DNA of 64,000 nucleotides from Bacillus sp. NP157. GTDB lineage: Bacteria > Pseudomonadota > Gammaproteobacteria > Xanthomonadales > Rhodanobacteraceae. Positions 59,762 to 64,000 of this stretch are shown here, piece by piece. The notes beneath the pieces were generated by a model. That model saw only the letters and a program-made list of their open reading frames with translations. It did not search any database and was not told where the DNA came from. The DNA lies in the NCBI GenBank assembly GCA_018889975.1, contig CP076546.1, forward strand, positions 992,001-1,056,000. Direction: 5' to 3'. A program made the position numbers and the translations under genes. The first letter of the stretch is position 1. Every line of letters starts with the position of its first letter.

Positions 59762-61179
59762 AGCGCGTCGCCCTGTCGTGGGCCCTGTCCTTGCTGATGG
59801 TGACCGCTGCGTCGGCGCAGGATGCTGAGGACGAGAAGGGCACGACGAACGAGGGCATGGTCAAGACGCCGGACCGGCCGGCCATCCTGCCGAACCGCTG
59901 GCAGGAAGACTGGTCGGTCCTCGCCAACCCTAACGTCCCGCGCGAACCGGGCGATGACCTGAAGTACCTGCCGCTGGGCCCCGGCGGCGACCACTACCTC
60001 ACCCTGGGCGGGCTGCTGCGCGAACGCATCGAGTCCAACGATGCGCCCGCCTTCGGCATCGGCCGTGACGGCGACAGCTACCTGCTGCAACGGCTGCAGC
60101 TACATGCCGGCCTGCGCTGGGGCGAGCCGTGGCTTGCCTTCGTGCAGCTGGAAGACGCGCGCCCGTTCGCCAAGAAGACCTGGGGTCCGACCGACCGCAA
60201 CCGGGCCGATGTCCGCCTGGCATTCCTCGCCTGGCAGGACGAGGCCTTCGGCGGCATGGTGAAGGTCCGCGTCGGCCGCCAGGATTTTGCCCTCGACTTG
60301 CAGCGCTTCGTCTCCCTGCGCGATGGCCCGAACGTGCGCCAGTCGTTCGACGCGATCTGGGCAAACTTCGAACGGGGTCCGTGGCGTGTCATCGCCTTCC
60401 TGAGCCACCCCGTGCAATACCGCGACGACCACGCCTTCGACGACAAATCCGGTTCGAACGACCGCTTCCACATGATTCGTATCGAGCGCCACGTGTTCGG
60501 CACGAACGAACTGTCCTACTACCACGCGTGGTACGACACCGACCGGGCGACCTTCCTCGATGCGCACGGCAACGAACGCCGTCGCGTGGACGACGTGAGG
60601 TTCGCGGGCAAGCAAGGCGCGCTCGACTGGGACCTGGAAACCATGCAGCAGCGCGGCAGCGTCGGCGAGAGCGCGATCCGTGCGTGGGCCGTCGGCACCC
60701 GTGCCGGCTGGACCCTGGCCGATACCGCATGGACGCCGCGACTGGGCGTGCAGGTCGACACGGCTTCCGGTGACAAACATGCCGGCGACGGTCGCCTCGG
60801 TACCTTCAATCCACTCTTCCCCAATGGCTACTACTTCTCGCTCGCGGGTTACACCGGCTATTCCAACCTTGTGCACGTCAAGCCGAGCCTCACGCTCAAG
60901 CCGGCATCCACGGTCACGCTGCTTGCCGCGGTCGGCCTGCAGTGGCGCAGGACCACGGCCGATGCGATCTACGTGCAACCGAACAACGGTCTGGCGGGCA
61001 CCCAGGGCACGGGATCGAAGTGGACCGGCATGTACGGCCAGTTGCGCCTTGACTGGAAGTGGCGGCCCGGAATCACTTTCGCCGTCGAGGGTGACCATTT
61101 CCGCGCCGGCCGCACCATCCGTGCCGCGGGTGGTGACGATGGCAACTACGGCAGCGTGCAGGTGGTGTTCGGCTGGTGA
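59758..61179 (+). CDS. Alginate-export (AlgE-like) family outer membrane porin
   Basis: This 473-aa protein has a signal peptide (RVALSWALSLLMVTAASA) and a beta-barrel sequence pattern ending in the aromatic outer-membrane signature VVFGW. It fits the alginate_exp family: LTLGGLLRERIESND, RLQLHAGLRWGEPWLAFVQLED, VRVGRQDFALDLQRFVS and WRVIAFLSHPVQYRDD. Members are often specific channels rather than alginate exporters. It would carry the substrate of this operon across the outer membrane. It begins inside the stop of the VOC gene. Confidence 0.88.
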   Translation: MKRVALSWALSLLMVTAASAQDAEDEKGTTNEGMVKTPDRPAILPNRWQEDWSVLANPNVPREPGDDLKYLPLGPGGDHYLTLGGLLRERIESNDAPAFGIGRDGDSYLLQRLQLHAGLRWGEPWLAFVQLEDARPFAKKTWGPTDRNRADVRLAFLAWQDEAFGGMVKVRVGRQDFALDLQRFVSLRDGPNVRQSFDAIWANFERGPWRVIAFLSHPVQYRDDHAFDDKSGSNDRFHMIRIERHVFGTNELSYYHAWYDTDRATFLDAHGNERRRVDDVRFAGKQGALDWDLETMQQRGSVGESAIRAWAVGTRAGWTLADTAWTPRLGVQVDTASGDKHAGDGRLGTFNPLFPNGYYFSLAGYTGYSNLVHVKPSLTLKPASTVTLLAAVGLQWRRTTADAIYVQPNNGLAGTQGTGSKWTGMYGQLRLDWKWRPGITFAVEGDHFRAGRTIRAAGGDDGNYGSVQVVFGW

Positions 61180-61301
61180 CGCGTGGCGTGCAGGTGCGTG
61201 CTGCCGATGCCTGCCGATCGTTCAATCGCCCGTCGACGGGCCTTCCTATCCTGCGCGTGAAGTCGGCATTCGCTCGGCTCTCCATCCTCAGGAGCATTCC
61301 C

Positions 61302-62081
61302 ATGAAGAAGCATTTCCTCGCCCGCGCGCTCGCGGCGTCCGCCCTCGTGCTCGGCAGCGTCACCGTTGCGAACGCCGCGGCCGCGAAGCCGACCATCGTC
61401 CTCGTGCATGGCGCGTGGGCCGACGGTTCGAGCTGGAACAAAGTGATTCCGCTGCTGCAGGCAAAGGGCTACACCGTGCTTGCGGTGCAGAACCCGCTGA
61501 CCTCGCTCGCCGCCGACGTGGCCGCCACGAAGCAGGTGCTCGCCTCGGCGACGGCACCGGTGGTCCTGGTCGGCCATAGCTGGGCTGGCACCGTCATCAC
61601 CGAAGCGGGCAACGACCCGAAGGTCGCGGCGCTGGTCTATGTCGCGGCGTTCGCCAATAACGACGGCCAGGCAGCCGGTGAACTGGTCAACGCCTATCCG
61701 AAGACCCCGGCGCTCGGGACCGTTCGCGACGACGGCCACGGCTTCCTCTACCAGACCGAGCAGGGCGTGATCGAGAACTTCGCGCCGGACCTCCCGCGCG
61801 CCGAAGCGAAGGTCATGGCCGTGACCCAGGGCGCGCTGGCGGCGAGCACGTTTGGCGACAAGGTCACCCAGGCGGCATGGAAGAACCATCCGACCTGGTA
61901 CATCGTGTCGGCCAACGACCGTGTCATCAGCCCGCAGCTGGAGCGCGATGCGGCGAAGCAGATGAATGCGAAGACCACGGTGCTCGCTTCCAGCCATGCC
62001 TCGCTCCTGTCGCATCCGAAGGAAGTCGCGAAGGTGATCGAGGACGCTGCCGAGTCGGTCGCCGCCCAGCCGGCCCACTGA
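61302..62081 (+). CDS. Secreted alpha/beta hydrolase, paralogue of the 14.6-kb gene
   Basis: This 259-aa protein has a signal peptide (KHFLARALAASALVLGSVTVANA) and an alpha/beta fold with PTIVLVHGAWADGSSWNKV, nucleophile elbow GHSWAGTV and a C-terminal ASSHASLLSHPKE carrying the likely catalytic His. It is paralogous to the hydrolase at 14647-15417. It starts 122 bp after the porin gene, so it may have its own promoter. It should be periplasmic and could act on the substrate imported by the porin. Confidence 0.86.
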   Translation: MKKHFLARALAASALVLGSVTVANAAAAKPTIVLVHGAWADGSSWNKVIPLLQAKGYTVLAVQNPLTSLAADVAATKQVLASATAPVVLVGHSWAGTVITEAGNDPKVAALVYVAAFANNDGQAAGELVNAYPKTPALGTVRDDGHGFLYQTEQGVIENFAPDLPRAEAKVMAVTQGALAASTFGDKVTQAAWKNHPTWYIVSANDRVISPQLERDAAKQMNAKTTVLASSHASLLSHPKEVAKVIEDAAESVAAQPAH

Positions 62082-62174
62082 CGCATCGCCAGGGAATCCC
62101 TGTTATATGTCAGCATTGCTCCGTATGCGTTGAGCGCCATGGCTCGCACGGCTGGCAATCCTGGGAGTGGGGAT

Positions 62175-64000
62175 ATGAGAGATGCCGTCCACGGTCTGCG
62201 CGGCAGCATCCGGCCCCTGTGGGCCTGGATGGCATTCGGCCTGTCCACGCTGCTGGCATGCGCCGGTGCCGCGGCGGACGAGATCAAGGCGCCTGGCTAC
62301 GTCGCCACCGTCTGGGGTGCGTCGGAAGGCGCACCCCAGGACATCGCGAACATGGCCCAGACCACCGATGGGCTGATCTGGCTGGGCACCAACAACGGTC
62401 TCTTCCGCTTCGACGGGCATCATTTCAGCGAATACAACATCGCCCCTGCATCGATGCGCGTGTCGCGGCAGGTCCGCGATACCGTTCCCGACCCTAAGGG
62501 CGGGCTGTGGGTGTTGTACGGCGATGCCGTCGAAGTCCACCTGGGCGCGGACGGCCGGACGGTGACGATGCCGCCCGGTTTGCCGTCCAACGGTATCGGC
62601 GGCGTCTTCGTCCACGGCGACGGACGCACGTTCGCGCTGGCTGACGACCATCTCTACGTCCTGGACGGCGATCGCTGGCGTTTATGCGAGGCACCCGCGT
62701 GGACCTTGCCCAAGGGCGAGATGGACACGCCGGCCAACGATGCGAATGGCGACATGCTGATGATCGCCGGCGAATCCCTCTATAAATTGCCGAAGGGATC
62801 GCAGGCGTTCGTCGAAGTCACCAAATTGCTCGAACCCAACGATGGCGGACAGATGCTGGGCGATCCCGCTGGCCATCTGTGGGTGACCTACTGGAAGTTC
62901 ATGGCGGTTCCCCGTATCGCGATGCCGACGCATCCCGCCGCCGTGAATACGAACGGCATTTCGGCCTTCGACGGCCATGGAACCTTCTGGACGGTGCAGC
63001 AAGGCTGCAATGGCCTGTGCTCGGCCAGCGATGCCTCTGCACTCGCCGACATGGCCGCCGGACGTCGCCCCACCCGTGAGTCGGTCATTCCGGCGGGCAA
63101 CCTCAGTTCGGTGACCCTGATGCTCGACGCCACGGGTGATCTCTGGGTAGGTGCACGCCAGGGGCTCATCCGTCTTCATCCGGCGGCCGCGCAACCGATC
63201 GCCGCCTTTGAAGCGGCCCTCGGCTGGTTCGGCGTTTCGCCCGCGGCCGACGGCACGACCCTGGTGACGACCTATACGCGCGGCGGCTACAACAAGGTCG
63301 GCGTGCTTTCCGCCGGCCATGTGGACCTGATCAAGGGTGCCTCGCCGATCTCGGCGCTGTACCGGTCGCCGGACGGCAGCGCGATCCTGGCCGGTGATGC
63401 GGCGATCTACCGTCTCGCAGGCAGCCAGCTCGACGTGGTGTCGGCTCGCCCCAACATCGGGCCGGGCGTGAACACCGATCCGGCCCAGCTGGTGCTGCCC
63501 GCGGGTGAAGGGCGCTTCTGGCTTAGCCTGCGGAGCAAGGGCATGTTCCTCGTCGAAGGGCAGGACTGGCGGCACGTGGGTGCAGCCGAGGGCTTTCCGC
63601 CGGTGTATGCGACGAGTGGCGCGATCGGAGCCGATGGCGTGACCTGGCTCGGTTTCCTCGATGGCACCCTGGCGGAACTCGCGCCGGGTGCGACGTCATC
63701 GCCGAAGCTGCTCCCGATCCCGTCGATCGGCGCGATCACCGCGATCAGTCCGGGGATGCCGATGCTGGTTGGCGGTGAGGTCGGTGCAGGCGTGGTCGAA
63801 CATGGTGTGTTCCGGCCCATCGAGTTGCGCCGCCATGGGCTCCTGCGTGGGGTGAGCGGCATCGTGCGGACGGCCAGCGGCGACGCCTGGCTCAACACGG
63901 CGAAGGGGCTGGTCCGGATCGATGCGAAGGACCTCGCGAGCCTCCACGAGGATCCGACGCGCGACCTGCCGTTTCGTATCGTTACCAGCGCCGACGGCCT
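62175..64000 (+). CDS. Two-component propeller sensor kinase, N-terminal part, cut by window edge
   Basis: I read this frame directly; it has no stop for 608 codons and runs off the right edge. It starts at an ATG after GGGAGTGGGGAT. It has a signal sequence or first membrane segment (LWAWMAFGLSTLLACAGAA) and propeller blades such as LIWLGTNNGLFRFDG, LWVGARQGLIRLHP and DAWLNTAKGLVRID. The layout is that of the two complete propeller kinases in the window, so kinase domains are expected beyond the edge. Several blades carry the histidines and Trp typical of this repeat. Confidence 0.8.
   Translation, partial: MRDAVHGLRGSIRPLWAWMAFGLSTLLACAGAAADEIKAPGYVATVWGASEGAPQDIANMAQTTDGLIWLGTNNGLFRFDGHHFSEYNIAPASMRVSRQVRDTVPDPKGGLWVLYGDAVEVHLGADGRTVTMPPGLPSNGIGGVFVHGDGRTFALADDHLYVLDGDRWRLCEAPAWTLPKGEMDTPANDANGDMLMIAGESLYKLPKGSQAFVEVTKLLEPNDGGQMLGDPAGHLWVTYWKFMAVPRIAMPTHPAAVNTNGISAFDGHGTFWTVQQGCNGLCSASDASALADMAAGRRPTRESVIPAGNLSSVTLMLDATGDLWVGARQGLIRLHPAAAQPIAAFEAALGWFGVSPAADGTTLVTTYTRGGYNKVGVLSAGHVDLIKGASPISALYRSPDGSAILAGDAAIYRLAGSQLDVVSARPNIGPGVNTDPAQLVLPAGEGRFWLSLRSKGMFLVEGQDWRHVGAAEGFPPVYATSGAIGADGVTWLGFLDGTLAELAPGATSSPKLLPIPSIGAITAISPGMPMLVGGEVGAGVVEHGVFRPIELRRHGLLRGVSGIVRTASGDAWLNTAKGLVRIDAKDLASLHEDPTRDLPFRIVTSADG

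Noticed and set aside
1-64000. CRISPR arrays, tRNA, rRNA, insertion sequences, integrases and T4SS structural genes
   Set aside because: No direct-repeat arrays, cloverleaf-type sequences, transposase or integrase motifs (DDE, tyrosine recombinase) or VirB/VirD4 proteins were recognised.

Overview
The window looks like chromosome of a GC-rich gammaproteobacterium of the Xanthomonadales/Rhodanobacteraceae type (Luteibacter- or Dyella-like). The evidence is GC-rich coding with many ATGA-type gene overlaps, several 'two-component propeller' sensor kinases, small AraC regulators, and an effector with the C-terminal XVIPCD signal of the Xanthomonadales bacteria-killing type IV secretion system (X-T4SS). 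The genus assignment is inference.

Region 1 (1-12.3 kb) is an accessory defence island of visibly lower GC: 29 of 60 bases are G/C at 1021-1080, against 39 of 60 at 57301-57360. It holds a truncated membrane-anchored gene at the left edge, a Gabija-type pair (OLD-family ATPase/TOPRIM nuclease gajA and UvrD-like helicase gajB), and a divergent gene ending in an Apea-like HEPN domain. A three-gene cassette then reads leftwards: two small unknown proteins coupled to a 1512-aa protein with an N-terminal PD-(D/E)xK-like nuclease and an Avs-like STAND NTPase.

Region 2 (12.3-27.4 kb) is core-like: a TonB-domain lipoprotein, a small membrane-anchored putative immunity protein, a secreted alpha/beta hydrolase, an HD-domain protein with an SDR, a catalase, an AraC-AraC-NarL regulator operon, a secreted HExxH protein, a 976-aa propeller kinase, and an RsbQ-like hydrolase overlapping a PAS histidine kinase.

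Region 3 (27.6-40 kb) is a second accessory zone, interrupted by an SDR/LysR pair, an XRE/membrane-protein module and a cupin gene. It holds small unknown proteins, tandemly duplicated secreted proteins, a second copy of the putative immunity protein, a Sel1 protein, and an X-T4SS effector with an HEVQH metallopeptidase motif, preceded by three tandem paralogous exported proteins and followed by another exported protein. It looks like an effector/immunity locus.

Region 4 (40.1-64 kb) is metabolic and regulatory: a secreted S41-like peptidase, a beta-propeller protein, a LysR regulator, a hemerythrin protein, an acyltransferase, two more propeller kinases (one truncated by the right edge), an MFS transporter, an alpha/beta hydrolase coupled to a metallo-beta-lactamase-fold protein, a NarL regulator and a divergent AraC regulator. 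An eight-gene, tightly packed run (isochorismatase, XapX, amidohydrolase, DoxX, MFS, VOC, alginate-export porin, alpha/beta hydrolase) resembles an uptake, export and hydrolysis pathway for an unknown small molecule. Nearly matching CCCCC-N-GGGGG inverted repeats lie in the promoters of both AraC/NarL loci. No rRNA, tRNA, CRISPR array, integrase or insertion sequence was recognised.
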